From NCBI GenBank assembly GCA_025451845.1, contig JANWJS010000010.1, forward strand, positions 62,001 through 126,000: DNA of 64,000 nucleotides. The letters run 5' to 3'. Positions 34,980 through 43,628 of this stretch are shown one piece after another. Within the stretch, counting starts at the first letter, position 1, and each line of letters opens with the position of its first letter. This DNA comes from Steroidobacteraceae bacterium (GTDB taxonomy: Bacteria > Pseudomonadota > Gammaproteobacteria > Steroidobacterales > Steroidobacteraceae). Both the position numbers and the translations under genes were made by a program. Under the pieces are notes generated by a model. The model made no database searches. It was not told where the DNA came from and was given only the letters and a program-made list of their open reading frames with translations.

Positions 34980-35474
34980 TCAAACTATACGGCTGGCCTG
35001 CACGAAGAGGGTGGCGAGCTGCTCCAGGCCGCGCGCGTCGACCTCGTCGAAGCGCGCGAGTCGCGTGCTGTCGAGGTCGAGGACGCCGACCAGCTGCCCT
35101 GCCGCAATCAATGGCACGACGACTTCCGACTGCGATGCCGCATCGCAGGCAATGTGCCCCGGGAAGGCGCTCACGTCCGGGACGAGGAGGGTCTCGCGCT
35201 TTGCGGCGGCCGTTCCGCAGACGCCGTGGCCGAGAGCGATACGCACGCAGGCTGGCTTTCCCTGGAAGGGCCCGACGATCAGCTCGCCTTCGCGTAAGAA
35301 GTAGAAGCCGGCCCAGCTGACCTCGGGCAGGGCATTGAAGATGAGCGCGGCAGTGTTGGCAGCGTTGGCAATTGGGTCCGTCTCGCCCTCGAGCAGCCCG
35401 CGCAGTTGCGCCGCCAGCTGTTCATAGCCGGTGCGCTTGTCGGTGAAGTCGTGCGGCTCGCTGTGGTAGCTCAT
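34980..35474 (-). CDS. msrC: GAF-domain free methionine-(R)-sulfoxide reductase
   Basis: The start at ATG 35474 (MSYHSEPHDF) gives 164 residues, the usual length for this single GAF-domain enzyme, which reduces free methionine-R-sulfoxide. Family features are VSWAGFYFLREGELIVGPFQG, the cysteine in HGVCGTAAA, the second in HIACDAASQSEVVVPL, and GVLDLDSTRLARFDEVD. It follows epmA by 22 bases on the minus strand and converges on efp. The symbol follows the E. coli fRMsr (YebR/MsrC). Confidence 0.9.
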   Translation of the reverse strand: MSYHSEPHDFTDKRTGYEQLAAQLRGLLEGETDPIANAANTAALIFNALPEVSWAGFYFLREGELIVGPFQGKPACVRIALGHGVCGTAAAKRETLLVPDVSAFPGHIACDAASQSEVVVPLIAAGQLVGVLDLDSTRLARFDEVDARGLEQLATLFVQASRIV

Positions 35475-35496
35475 CGGATTCCCGCTATGGCCTGAT

Positions 35497-36513
35497 TCAG
35501 GCGCGCTCGATCGGAAAAGGTAGCACCGCGTCGATCCTTTCCGCACCCGCGGCGAGCATCAGGGTGCGATCGAAGCCGAGCGCGACGCCGCAGCAGTCCG
35601 GGAGACCGGCTTCCAGCGCCCCGAGCAGATGCTGATCGATGGCGGTGTCGGGGAGGCCCAGTCGACGCCGCTCTGCGATATCGCGCTCGAAGCGGCCGCG
35701 CTGCTCGTGCGCCGAGGCCAGCTCGTGAAAGCCATTGGCGAGCTCGATGCCGCCGCAGTAGAGCTCGAACCGCTGCGCGGCGCGCGGGTCGTCCGGATCG
35801 AGGCGGGCCAGCGCCGCCTGGCTCGCGGGAAAGCCGTGCACGAAGCAAAGTCCGCGCCGGCCGAGCCGCGGTCCGACGACAGTGCCCATCAACAGGTCGA
35901 GCAACTCGTCGCGGTCCGCCGTTTCGCCGCTGAATCCCGCCCGCTGCGCGTGCTCCGCCAGCTGCGCGGCCGGCGCCGTGAAGGGGTCGAGTGCCAGGGC
36001 GTCAAGAAATGCCTCGCGATAGCTCACCCGCTCGGTCTCGAGGGCGGCGCGCGGGCGGCCGAGGAGCTCACGCACCACGGCCTCGACCTCGCTCATGAGT
36101 GCATCGAGTGAGTAGCCCAGACGATACCACTCGATGAGCGTGAATTCGGCGTTGTGGAGCCGGCCGCGCTCGAGCGCGCGCACGACGTGACAGATCTGAT
36201 AGATGTCGCCCACACCGGCTGCGAGCAGGCGCTTCATCGCGTACTCCGGCGAGGTATGGAGAAAATAGGACGCGCGTGTGGTCTGCCCGGGACCGGCCGC
36301 CTCGAGCAGTACGCGAGCGGAGTGGATGTGTACGTCGGTCACCGGCGCGTTGACCACGATCGGGGTGTCCACCTCCAGCACGCCGCGGGCGGCGAAGAAG
36401 GCGCGGGTGCGCGCCAGCAGCTCGGCGCGCAACTGCAACATCTCGCGCGGGGCCGTGGGCCGCCAATCGGTGTGGCCGGCGCCGTCCCAAATCGTTCCAG
36501 ACGATTCCGTCAC
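35497..36513 (-). CDS. epmA: EF-P (R)-beta-lysine ligase EpmA
   Basis: The start is GTG 36513, which overlaps the psd stop by 4 bases (GTGA), giving 338 residues. The longer open frame lies inside psd. It is a truncated class II lysyl-tRNA-synthetase paralogue with only the catalytic domain: motif 2 region FLHTSPEYAMKRLL, the amino-acid pocket ELYCGGIELANGFHEL and motif 3 GVALGFDRTLML. It transfers beta-lysine to Lys34 of EF-P. The anticodon-binding domain of LysRS is absent. psd-epmA coupling also occurs elsewhere in gammaproteobacteria. Confidence 0.95.
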   Translation of the reverse strand: MTESSGTIWDGAGHTDWRPTAPREMLQLRAELLARTRAFFAARGVLEVDTPIVVNAPVTDVHIHSARVLLEAAGPGQTTRASYFLHTSPEYAMKRLLAAGVGDIYQICHVVRALERGRLHNAEFTLIEWYRLGYSLDALMSEVEAVVRELLGRPRAALETERVSYREAFLDALALDPFTAPAAQLAEHAQRAGFSGETADRDELLDLLMGTVVGPRLGRRGLCFVHGFPASQAALARLDPDDPRAAQRFELYCGGIELANGFHELASAHEQRGRFERDIAERRRLGLPDTAIDQHLLGALEAGLPDCCGVALGFDRTLMLAAGAERIDAVLPFPIERA

Positions 36514-37430
36514 GGCGAGCGCAGCCGGGCGAGGGTCTGGCCGACGCGCACGGCCGAGCCCGGCTGCAGAGTAGGCAGCCACTCCGCGGTGTCCGGCGGC
36601 AGCAGCAGGATGACGGTCGAGCCCATGTTGAATCGGCCGAGCTCCGCGCCCCGGTCGAGCCGGGCCGGCGCCCGCCCCGTATCGACCGGCAGTTCCGCCG
36701 CGCGGCGAGGGCTGCATGGGGTCACATCGCCATGCCAGACGGTTGCGATGCTGCCGACGAAGAGCGCGCCGACCAGCGCCAGCGCAAAGGCGAGGGGGCC
36801 TTCCTCGAAGGCGCAGACGACGCGCTCGTTGCGAGCGAAGAGCCCGGGGACGGCAGCCGCCGTCACTGCGTTCACGCTGAACAGCTTCCCGGGGACGAAC
36901 CATGCACCGCGCAGGGTGGCGGCGGCCGGCATGTGAATGCGGTGATAGTTGTACGGGGCGAGATAGAGGGTCGCGAACGAGCCGCCGGCAAAGCGCTCCG
37001 CCCATCCTGAGGCGCTGCCGAGCAGCGCAGCGATGGAATAGTCGTGGCCCTTGGCCTGCAGCATGCGCAGGCCGTCGAGCCGTCCGACCTGACTCACCGT
37101 GCCGTCGACGGGGGAGGCGAGCACCAGAGGATCCGGATCGCAGGGACGCGATCCGGGACGGAGACTGCGGGTAAAGAAGGCGTTGAAGCTCGGATAATCG
37201 CGCGGCTCGGGGTCCGCCGCATCGCTCATGTCAGGGTGAAAGTGCCGCATGAACGCGCCGATCAGCACGTTCTTCACCGGCTTCACGCGGCTGCGGGTCA
37301 GCCGGTGGACCTGCCGCGACAGGAAGTGCTGCGGCAGCAGATACTGCAGCGCGACGAAGAGACGCGCGCTCAGCGTCGGCGAATCCGCGGACGGGGTTGA
37401 GGCATCCATGCTGACGTCAGGCTGCAGCAT
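36510..37430 (-). CDS. psd: Phosphatidylserine decarboxylase proenzyme
   Basis: The 306-residue inner-membrane enzyme makes phosphatidylethanolamine. It carries the self-cleavage motif in RFNMGSTVILL, where the Ser becomes the pyruvoyl group, and family segments YPSFNAFFTRSLRPG, SPVDGTVSQVG and LAPYNYHRIHMP. The start at 37430 overlaps the upstream SCO1 gene by 14 bases; ATG 37409 (MDASTPSA) is an alternative that would not. The gene is coupled to epmA downstream. Confidence 0.96.
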   Translation of the reverse strand: MLQPDVSMDASTPSADSPTLSARLFVALQYLLPQHFLSRQVHRLTRSRVKPVKNVLIGAFMRHFHPDMSDAADPEPRDYPSFNAFFTRSLRPGSRPCDPDPLVLASPVDGTVSQVGRLDGLRMLQAKGHDYSIAALLGSASGWAERFAGGSFATLYLAPYNYHRIHMPAAATLRGAWFVPGKLFSVNAVTAAAVPGLFARNERVVCAFEEGPLAFALALVGALFVGSIATVWHGDVTPCSPRRAAELPVDTGRAPARLDRGAELGRFNMGSTVILLLPPDTAEWLPTLQPGSAVRVGQTLARLRSP

Positions 37431-38037
37431 GCAGCTCCGAGGCTACGCGGCTCAGGGATCGCGCGAGCTGCCGAACGTCGAAGGGCGGCGTGAACACGCC
37501 GACTTCCCGGGCGCGGTCGTCGAACAGGAGTACCGCCATCGTATGATCGAAGTCGTAGCCGCCCCCCGGCAGATTGATGCGCGTGACGCCAATCCCGAGG
37601 CCAGCGGCGAAGCGGTGGATCTCGCCCGTGTCGCCCGTGAGCCCGAGGAAGCTCGGGTCGAATTGCCGCAGGTACCCGGCGAGCACCGCGGGCGTGTCGC
37701 GCTGCGGGTCCACGGTGACGAAGAGCACCTGCAGGCCCGGCACCGCTGCCTGCTTCTTGACTCGCGCCAGCGCCGCGAGCGTATCCGGACACTCGTCCGG
37801 GCAATGGGTGAATCCAAAGTACACGAGCGTCGGATGACCGAGGAGAGCCGTGCGGGTGAGGAGCCGCCCCTGACTGTCGATCAGGTGAAAGTCGGCGATG
37901 GGTTTGGCGTCCGGCAACCACGTGCCGCTTGCCAGCACCGGCCGGGGGCTGTCAACTTTCGCTGCCAGCAGAAACCCGGCGAGCGCGGCGCAGAGGGCGC
38001 CCAGGCCCACGAGGATCCAGAAGAGTCGAGCGGTCAT
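37417..38037 (-). CDS. SCO1/SenC-family copper chaperone
   Basis: The start at ATG 38037 (MTARLFWILVG) gives 206 residues with an N-terminal membrane anchor (about 4-27) and a thioredoxin-like domain. The copper ligands are the CxxxC of FTHCPDECPDTL and the His in YDFDHTMAV. SCO proteins load copper into cytochrome c oxidase CuA or act in periplasmic thiol redox. No oxidase genes lie in the window. Its end overlaps the psd start. Promoters for this minus-strand group and prmB must share the 39 bases to 38077. Confidence 0.92.
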   Translation of the reverse strand: MTARLFWILVGLGALCAALAGFLLAAKVDSPRPVLASGTWLPDAKPIADFHLIDSQGRLLTRTALLGHPTLVYFGFTHCPDECPDTLAALARVKKQAAVPGLQVLFVTVDPQRDTPAVLAGYLRQFDPSFLGLTGDTGEIHRFAAGLGIGVTRINLPGGGYDFDHTMAVLLFDDRAREVGVFTPPFDVRQLARSLSRVASELHAAA

Positions 38038-38076
38038 GTCGCAATTATCCCATACCTGTCCTCCTCTCTCCGCGCG

Positions 38077-38976
38077 ATGAGAGCCGCCGCGAAACGGCCG
38101 CCGCGCCCAAGCTGCACGGTGCGCGCGCTCATCGAGCGCAGCGCGCGACGGCTGCACCGGGCGGGCGTTTTCTTCGGGCACGGGACCGACAATGCCTGGG
38201 ATGACGCCGCGGCGCTGGTGCTGCATGCCTTGGATCTGCCGCAGGCCGATAGTGCGATCTATGCGCGGCGCGTCGGCGTTCGCGGCGTCGACCGCGTGAA
38301 CGCGCTCATCACGCGGCGCATCGACGAGCGGATCCCCGCGGTATACCTCACAGGCGAGACGTGGTTTGCGGGGCTGCGGTTTCGCGTCGATCGGCGGGTG
38401 CTCATCCCGCGCTCACCGATCGCGGAGCTCATCGAGAGACGGTTCTCCCCGTGGATCGAGCCGCGCCGGGTGCGGCGCATCCTCGATGTCGGTACCGGCT
38501 CCGGCTGCATCGCGATCGCCTGCGCCAAGGCCCTGCCACGCGCCCATGTCGATGCGGTCGACATCTCGCCCGAAGCGCTCGAGGTAGCCGCGAGCAACGT
38601 CCGGCGCCACCGGGTCGGGCGGCGCGTGCGCCTCATCCGATCCGATCATTTCGGCGCCCTCGCGGGCGAGCGCTACGATATCATCGTCGCCAACCCGCCC
38701 TACGTGGGGCGGCGGGAGATGTCAGGACTTCCGCTCGAGTATCGTCACGAGCCGCCACTCGCGCTTGCGGCCGGGCGCGAGGGCCTCGATTCCGTGCGGG
38801 TGATCCTGCGGGAGTCGCACGCGTATCTGCGCCCGCGCGGGCTGCTCATCGTCGAGGTCGGCAATACCGAGACAGCCGTGCGCCGGGCCTACGAGCGGCT
38901 CCCTTTCCTCTGGCTGGAATTCGAGCGCGGTGGTGGCGGGGTCTTCCTCCTCACTGCCGAACAACTTCCCAGGTAG
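38077..38976 (+). CDS. prmB: Ribosomal protein L3 glutamine N5-methyltransferase
   Basis: The start at ATG 38077 ([12 protein letters not shown]) gives 299 residues; the longer frame upstream is antisense to SCO1/psd. PrmB methylates a glutamine of ribosomal protein L3. Family features are the N-terminal helical domain with [19 protein letters not shown], the SAM motif [15 protein letters not shown] and the catalytic NPPY in [10 protein letters not shown]. The adjacency to aroC distinguishes it from PrmC, which usually follows prfA. aroC starts 8 bases later. Confidence 0.95.
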   Translation: MRAAAKRPPRPSCTVRALIERSARRLHRAGVFFGHGTDNAWDDAAALVLHALDLPQADSAIYARRVGVRGVDRVNALITRRIDERIPAVYLTGETWFAGLRFRVDRRVLIPRSPIAELIERRFSPWIEPRRVRRILDVGTGSGCIAIACAKALPRAHVDAVDISPEALEVAASNVRRHRVGRRVRLIRSDHFGALAGERYDIIVANPPYVGRREMSGLPLEYRHEPPLALAAGREGLDSVRVILRESHAYLRPRGLLIVEVGNTETAVRRAYERLPFLWLEFERGGGGVFLLTAEQLPR

Positions 38977-38984
38977 TCCAGCAC

Positions 38985-40097
38985 ATGTCAGGCAACACGA
39001 TCGGCAGGCTCTTTACGGTGACCAGCTTCGGCGAGAGTCACGGACCCGCGCTCGGCTGTATCGTCGACGGGTGTCCACCGGGACTCGCGCTGTCGGAGGC
39101 GGACATCCAACAGGATGTCGACCGCCGCCGCACCGGCACCTCGAAGTTCGTCAGCCAGCGCCGCGAGGGCGACCAGGTGCGCATCCTTTCGGGCGTGTTC
39201 GAGGACCACACCACCGGCACCCCGATCGGCCTGCTCATCGAGAACACCGACGCACGCTCGCGTGACTACGAGAAGATCAAGGACCGCTTCCGGCCGGGGC
39301 ACGCGGATTACACCTATCAGCAGAAATACGGCCTGCGCGACTACCGCGGCGGCGGGCGTTCGTCCGCGCGCGAGACGGTGATGCGGGTCGCGGCGGGCGC
39401 CATCGCCCGCAAATACCTGGCGATGCGGCTGGGGGTCAGGATCTACGGCTATCTGAGTCAGGTCGGCGCGCTCACCCTCGAGGCGCGCGATCCGGCGTTT
39501 GCCTACCAGAACCCCTTCTTCTGTCCGGACCCGGCGCGGGTCGAGGAGCTCGAGGCGCTCATCTGGAAACTGCGCTCGGAGGGCGACTCAGTCGGTGCGC
39601 GCGTGACCGTGATCGCGGCGGGGGTGCCGCCCGGCCTCGGCGAGCCGGTCTTCGAGCGCCTGGACGCCGACATCGCCGCAGCGCTCATGGGCATCAATGC
39701 CGTCAAGGCGGTCGAGATCGGCGCCGGCACCGCCGCGGTCGCGCAGCGCGGCAGCGAGCATCGCGACGAGCTCACGCCTGAGGGGTTCGCCAGCAATCAC
39801 GCCGGCGGCATCCTCGGGGGGATCTCCTCCGGCCAGGACATCGTGGCCCACCTCACGCTCAAGCCGACGTCCAGCATCCAGGTGCCGGGCCGGACAGTGG
39901 ACACGGCGGGACAGCCGGTGGACATCGTGACGACCGGGCGCCACGATCCCTGTGTGGGCCTGCGGGCCACCCCCATCGCCGAAGCCATGCTGGCGATCGT
40001 GCTGCTGGACCACTACCTGCGCCACAGAGCCCAGAACGCGGACGTTCGCTCCACGACCCCGAATATCGCCGGCCGTGCGCCGTTCGAAAGCAAGTAA
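38985..40097 (+). CDS. aroC: Chorismate synthase
   Basis: The 370-residue flavoenzyme makes chorismate, the last shared step of aromatic amino acid synthesis. It starts [20 protein letters not shown] and keeps the signatures [40 protein letters not shown] and [18 protein letters not shown], which cover the FMN and substrate sites. It forms an operon with prmB upstream. A family S repeat follows 3 bases after its stop. Confidence 0.97.
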   Translation: MSGNTIGRLFTVTSFGESHGPALGCIVDGCPPGLALSEADIQQDVDRRRTGTSKFVSQRREGDQVRILSGVFEDHTTGTPIGLLIENTDARSRDYEKIKDRFRPGHADYTYQQKYGLRDYRGGGRSSARETVMRVAAGAIARKYLAMRLGVRIYGYLSQVGALTLEARDPAFAYQNPFFCPDPARVEELEALIWKLRSEGDSVGARVTVIAAGVPPGLGEPVFERLDADIAAALMGINAVKAVEIGAGTAAVAQRGSEHRDELTPEGFASNHAGGILGGISSGQDIVAHLTLKPTSSIQVPGRTVDTAGQPVDIVTTGRHDPCVGLRATPIAEAMLAIVLLDHYLRHRAQNADVRSTTPNIAGRAPFESK

Positions 40098-40100
40098 GTC

Positions 40101-40222
40101 AGCGGCTCAGGGCGCATCCCTGGGCCGCAGGATGGAAAATGCCAGAGGGCCCGGGACGGGCCGAGTACCGGCTCGGCGCACGATTGCGCCCGGGCAAACC
40201 GCCGCAGGCGACTTCGAGCCAA
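40101..40222 (+). repeat. Structured intergenic repeat, family S, copy 3
   Basis: The element begins AGCGGCTCAGGGCGCATCCC, closely matching the start of the copy at 17117, and ends CGCC-gca-GGCG-ACTTCGAGCCAA. The middle carries an extra hairpin (GGGCCGAGTACCGGCTC region), and the outer stem of the last hairpin has decayed. It directly follows the aroC stop. Confidence 0.55.
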
Positions 40223-40339
40223 GTCTTAGAAATACGACACAGTTTATGTCTTGCCCGTGCCTGAATATCCCTTCCATCGATAAAGGGTTTAACTTATGGG
40301 ACGTGGTCGCCAATTCAGTTATTCCGTGCTGCGGTCGCT

Positions 40340-40367
40340 TTGGCTTTCCGCCCAATTAAGTTATATT
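40340..40367 (+). promoter_or_regulatory. Candidate fimV promoter
   Basis: TTGGCT (40340-40345) and TATATT (40362-40367) are 16 bases apart in the AT-rich leader. The match is moderate. Confidence 0.4.
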
Positions 40368-40458
40368 GCCGCCCGAATTGGATGAGCTTGCCGAAATGCA
40401 GCCATCCTTTTGTTTTTACAACGTATTCCACTCACTGATGCCTTCCGGGGTGTCCTAA

Positions 40459-43400
40459 ATGGTCGCCAAACGCTCAAGCCGGGCGGTGGCGTTGCTGCTG
40501 GTTGTGCCCTCAGCAGCGCTCGCCCTCGGCCTCGGGGACATCCGTCTCCTGTCGCCCCTCGATCAGCCCCTCAAGGCGCAGATCGAGCTGCTCGATGCTA
40601 CGCCGGATGGACTGCAGAACCTGCAGGTTCATCTGGCTTCGCAGGACACTTTTGCCCGCTACGGCCTCAACTGGCCGCAGTTCCTTAGCGGTGTGCACGT
40701 CAAGGCGGTGCGCACCGCAGACGGCAGGGAAGTAGTCGAGCTGTCATCGGATCAGCCCGTCACCGATCCGGTGCTGACTCTGCTCGTCGAGGCCAATTGG
40801 GACCGCGGTCACCTGATCCGCGAGTACACCGTGCTCCTCGACCCGCCGATCTATGTGCCCAATCCGCAGCAGGCCGCCAGTCAGCAGGTCGCGCCGGCTG
40901 CCACCGGCACGGCGCAGCGCGCGGGTGAGATCGCTCGCTCGCAGACGTCCGCGATGGCGGCTCCGGCAGAGGCAGCGACAGCGGAATCCACGGGGTCCGC
41001 CGCCAGCGAGCCTTCTTCTTCCGCTGCAGCCTCCGGCGACGAGCCGCACTCGCTGGTCGTGCGCCGCGGTCAGACGCTTTCCGGCATCGCCAATCGGATG
41101 AGCGGCGCTGGACTCGAGGCCGGCGCCACGCGGGCCTGGATGGTAGCCATCTACCAGGCGAACCCCGACGCCTTCGATCGCAACATGAATCTGCTGCGCT
41201 CGGGCGCAGTGCTGCGTATCCCGGACAACGCCGCAGTCGCGGCGATCTCGCCCCGCACCGCAACGGCGGAGATTCACCGCCAGTACGCCGCCTGGCACGG
41301 CAACTCGCAGGCGACCTCCGGGGCGGGAACCGGCCCGGGAAGACTGCGGCTGGTGGCTCCTCCCGGCGGCGCTGGCGCTTCCGGCTCGGCGACCACCGCA
41401 GGAGCTTCCGCGGGACAGGTCAAGGCGCTGCAGACGCAGGTGCAGACTCTGCAAACACAGCTTGCGGACGAGCATCGCGCGCTCCAGCTGAAAGATGCAG
41501 AGCTGGCGAGCATGCAGGCGCAGCTCGCTGCCAAGCAGACGTCGGCGCCGCCGCCTGCTCCGACAGCCAACACTCCGCCCGCGGCAGCCAACGCGGCTCA
41601 CCCCGCGCAAGCCAACGCGCCGGCAACCGCCGCTCCGACGCCGGCGCAAGCACCGCCTGTTGAAGCTACGGCTCCGCCGCCGCCGCCGGTCGCCACGAAT
41701 CCCGCCGTGGCGCAGCCGGCGCCCAAACCTGCGCCGCGCTTCGCACATTCCCCAGCGACGAAGGCGGCCGCATTCAAGCCGACTTCGGGCCCGTCCGTCG
41801 TGGATACGCTCGCGAGCTACTGGTGGGCGATCGCACTGTTGGTGGTCGCGGCGCTCGCCTTCGTCGGCTCTCGGGCCTGGCGCTCGCGCCGTCAGTCGGA
41901 TCTCGACGATTCGCTCGGCCGTCTCGCGGCGGCGGGGGGAGCGACACCTTCCCCGTACACGAGGTTGGAGCCATCGGCGGGAGACACCGCCTCGCTGCGG
42001 CCCGCGGCGCATGACGACGACGCGTTCGTCGTGGAGGAGAGCGGGACACATGAGCGGCCGCGGATTGCAGCAGCGGCGCCCGTAGCAGCCAAGCACGTCA
42101 CGACGGGCGATCAGACGATCAGCAGCGAGACGGCGCTCAACCTGGATCAGGGCGACCCGCTCGCCGAGGCCGACTTCCATATGGCCTACGGCTTGTACGA
42201 CCAGGCCGCCGACCTCATCCGCATCGCCATCGGGCGCGAGCCCGAGCGCCGGGATCTGAAACTGAAGCTCCTCGAGGTCTTCTTCGTGTGGGGCAACAAG
42301 GAGCAGTTCCTGCAGACTGCGCGCGAGCTGGGGGACACCCGCGCCGAGGCGGCGCCGGGCGAGTGGGAAAAGATCGTGATCATGGGCAAGCAGCTCGCGC
42401 CGGAGGATGCACTGTTCGCAGGCGGCGCTGCGCTGAGCGGTGCGGCCTCAGCCGGAGTCGATCTCGACCTCGCGGGCGGACAGGGCGACAGCGGCCTCGA
42501 TTTCGATGTGGCGTCCGGCCGCACGGGTACACATGCGAAAGGGCTCGACCTCGACATTGGCTCGGCGCTGGGCGATGGCGAGTCCGCGGCGACCGTGGAG
42601 CAGCCGGGCACCGCCACCGATCGGAACATTGCACTGCTCGATACTCACGACAACGCCACCACGGGCACCACGCGTGAGATGACGCAGACCTTGCCGGGAG
42701 GCGACGAGGTACCGGGCATCTTCAGTACGGAGATCGAAGGTCCGACCATCGAGCAGCCGGCGTTGCGCGTGTCGGAGCAGCCGACCATCCGGCAGAAGGT
42801 CGAGACGGCCCTGAAGCAAAGCGGCGGTGAGCAGACGGCGGAGCTCGCGATCGATGATCTGGGCCTCGATCTCGGCGGGTTCGAAGCCGCGGACATGGCA
42901 GGCGAGGCCACCGAGGTGTCTGCGGAAGGTTCGCCGGAAGGCCCCACTCTGGTCGCGGGAATGGATGAACATTCGCGCCGCCTCATCGAGGAGGCGGGCC
43001 ATCGTCCGGAGGAGGCGGTCCCGGAGCCTACCGGCACCACCAATGCCTGGCAGATCGATGAGAGCGAGCTCGAGGCCGTGCTGTCGGAGGGCGACGGCCA
43101 CGCGAACGGCCATGACTCCGGGTCGACCTCACGTCTGGCCGCGCTCGATGCATCACACGGCGTTGACTACGAGCTCAGCGACGCAGAGCCGGAGCCTGAT
43201 CACGCCGCAAACGGCGCGGGTCTCGACCTCGACGTTGGCACGGCGACGGTGCCGGATACGGCCTTCACGGCGACCCAGAAGTTGTCTGCGGATGATCTCG
43301 CGTTGCCGGATCTCGAGCCGGTCACCATGAGTGAGGTGGGCACCAAGCTCGACCTGGCGCGTGCCTACATGGACATGGGCGACCCCGAAGGCGCGCGCAA

Positions 43401-43482
43401 CATCCTCGAGGAAGTCGTGCACGAGGGCTCGACGGCGCAGCGCCAGGAGGCCGAGCGCCTGATGGAGTCTCTGCCGGGGTAA
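40459..43482 (+). CDS. fimV: FimV-like pilus/polarity hub protein
   Basis: The 1007-residue protein shows the FimV plan. There is a signal peptide (1-23) and a conserved N-terminal domain (LGLGDIRLLSPLDQPLKAQI). A LysM peptidoglycan-binding domain follows (about 197-255), then a coiled coil (about 318-356) and a Pro/Ala-rich tract to about 445. After one membrane segment (about 453-472) comes a long acidic cytoplasmic region and the C-terminal FimV TPR motif (LDLARAYMDMGDPEGARNIL). FimV organises cell-pole functions and type IV pilus assembly and feeds into cAMP signalling in Pseudomonas. The acidic region contains several short LDLDxxG/LDFDVA-type repeats. truA follows, as in Pseudomonas. 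Confidence 0.93.
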   Translation: MVAKRSSRAVALLLVVPSAALALGLGDIRLLSPLDQPLKAQIELLDATPDGLQNLQVHLASQDTFARYGLNWPQFLSGVHVKAVRTADGREVVELSSDQPVTDPVLTLLVEANWDRGHLIREYTVLLDPPIYVPNPQQAASQQVAPAATGTAQRAGEIARSQTSAMAAPAEAATAESTGSAASEPSSSAAASGDEPHSLVVRRGQTLSGIANRMSGAGLEAGATRAWMVAIYQANPDAFDRNMNLLRSGAVLRIPDNAAVAAISPRTATAEIHRQYAAWHGNSQATSGAGTGPGRLRLVAPPGGAGASGSATTAGASAGQVKALQTQVQTLQTQLADEHRALQLKDAELASMQAQLAAKQTSAPPPAPTANTPPAAANAAHPAQANAPATAAPTPAQAPPVEATAPPPPPVATNPAVAQPAPKPAPRFAHSPATKAAAFKPTSGPSVVDTLASYWWAIALLVVAALAFVGSRAWRSRRQSDLDDSLGRLAAAGGATPSPYTRLEPSAGDTASLRPAAHDDDAFVVEESGTHERPRIAAAAPVAAKHVTTGDQTISSETALNLDQGDPLAEADFHMAYGLYDQAADLIRIAIGREPERRDLKLKLLEVFFVWGNKEQFLQTARELGDTRAEAAPGEWEKIVIMGKQLAPEDALFAGGAALSGAASAGVDLDLAGGQGDSGLDFDVASGRTGTHAKGLDLDIGSALGDGESAATVEQPGTATDRNIALLDTHDNATTGTTREMTQTLPGGDEVPGIFSTEIEGPTIEQPALRVSEQPTIRQKVETALKQSGGEQTAELAIDDLGLDLGGFEAADMAGEATEVSAEGSPEGPTLVAGMDEHSRRLIEEAGHRPEEAVPEPTGTTNAWQIDESELEAVLSEGDGHANGHDSGSTSRLAALDASHGVDYELSDAEPEPDHAANGAGLDLDVGTATVPDTAFTATQKLSADDLALPDLEPVTMSEVGTKLDLARAYMDMGDPEGARNILEEVVHEGSTAQRQEAERLMESLPG

Positions 43483-43504
43483 TTGTTTGAAGCTGTAGTT
43501 GAAT

Positions 43505-43607
43505 CGCTGGATCCGGGCCTTCTGCCCGGCCCAGCGCGCGTCGAGCAAAACGTGGTTTTTTGCTCGACGCTCTGCCACCTGCGGCGGCGGCGCACTTCCC
43601 TGTGCCT
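43505..43607 (+). repeat. Structured intergenic repeat, family R, copy 3 (long form, terminator-like)
   Basis: The 103-base element begins CGCTGGATCCGGGCCTTCTG and ends TGTGCCT. Its central stem pairs 43538-43550 with 43558-43570 (A4 and T4 at the loop side). It follows the fimV stop by 22 bases, the same arrangement as copy 2 after rubrerythrin, and separates fimV from truA. Confidence 0.7.
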
Positions 43608-43628
43608 TGTAGAGGTCGTGCTGCTTCT

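Larger units (their letters stand above)
40098..40458 (+). promoter_or_regulatory. Long aroC-fimV intergenic region: family S repeat, then AT-rich fimV leader
   Basis: No gene is visible in these 361 bases. The first third is a family S repeat. From about 40223 the base composition turns clearly AT-richer than anywhere else nearby, with no frame longer than a few codons of credible coding. A promoter candidate TTGGCT-N16-TATATT lies at 40340-40367, leaving a leader of roughly 85 bases before the fimV ATG. The AT-rich stretch may be a binding zone for nucleoid proteins. Confidence 0.5.
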
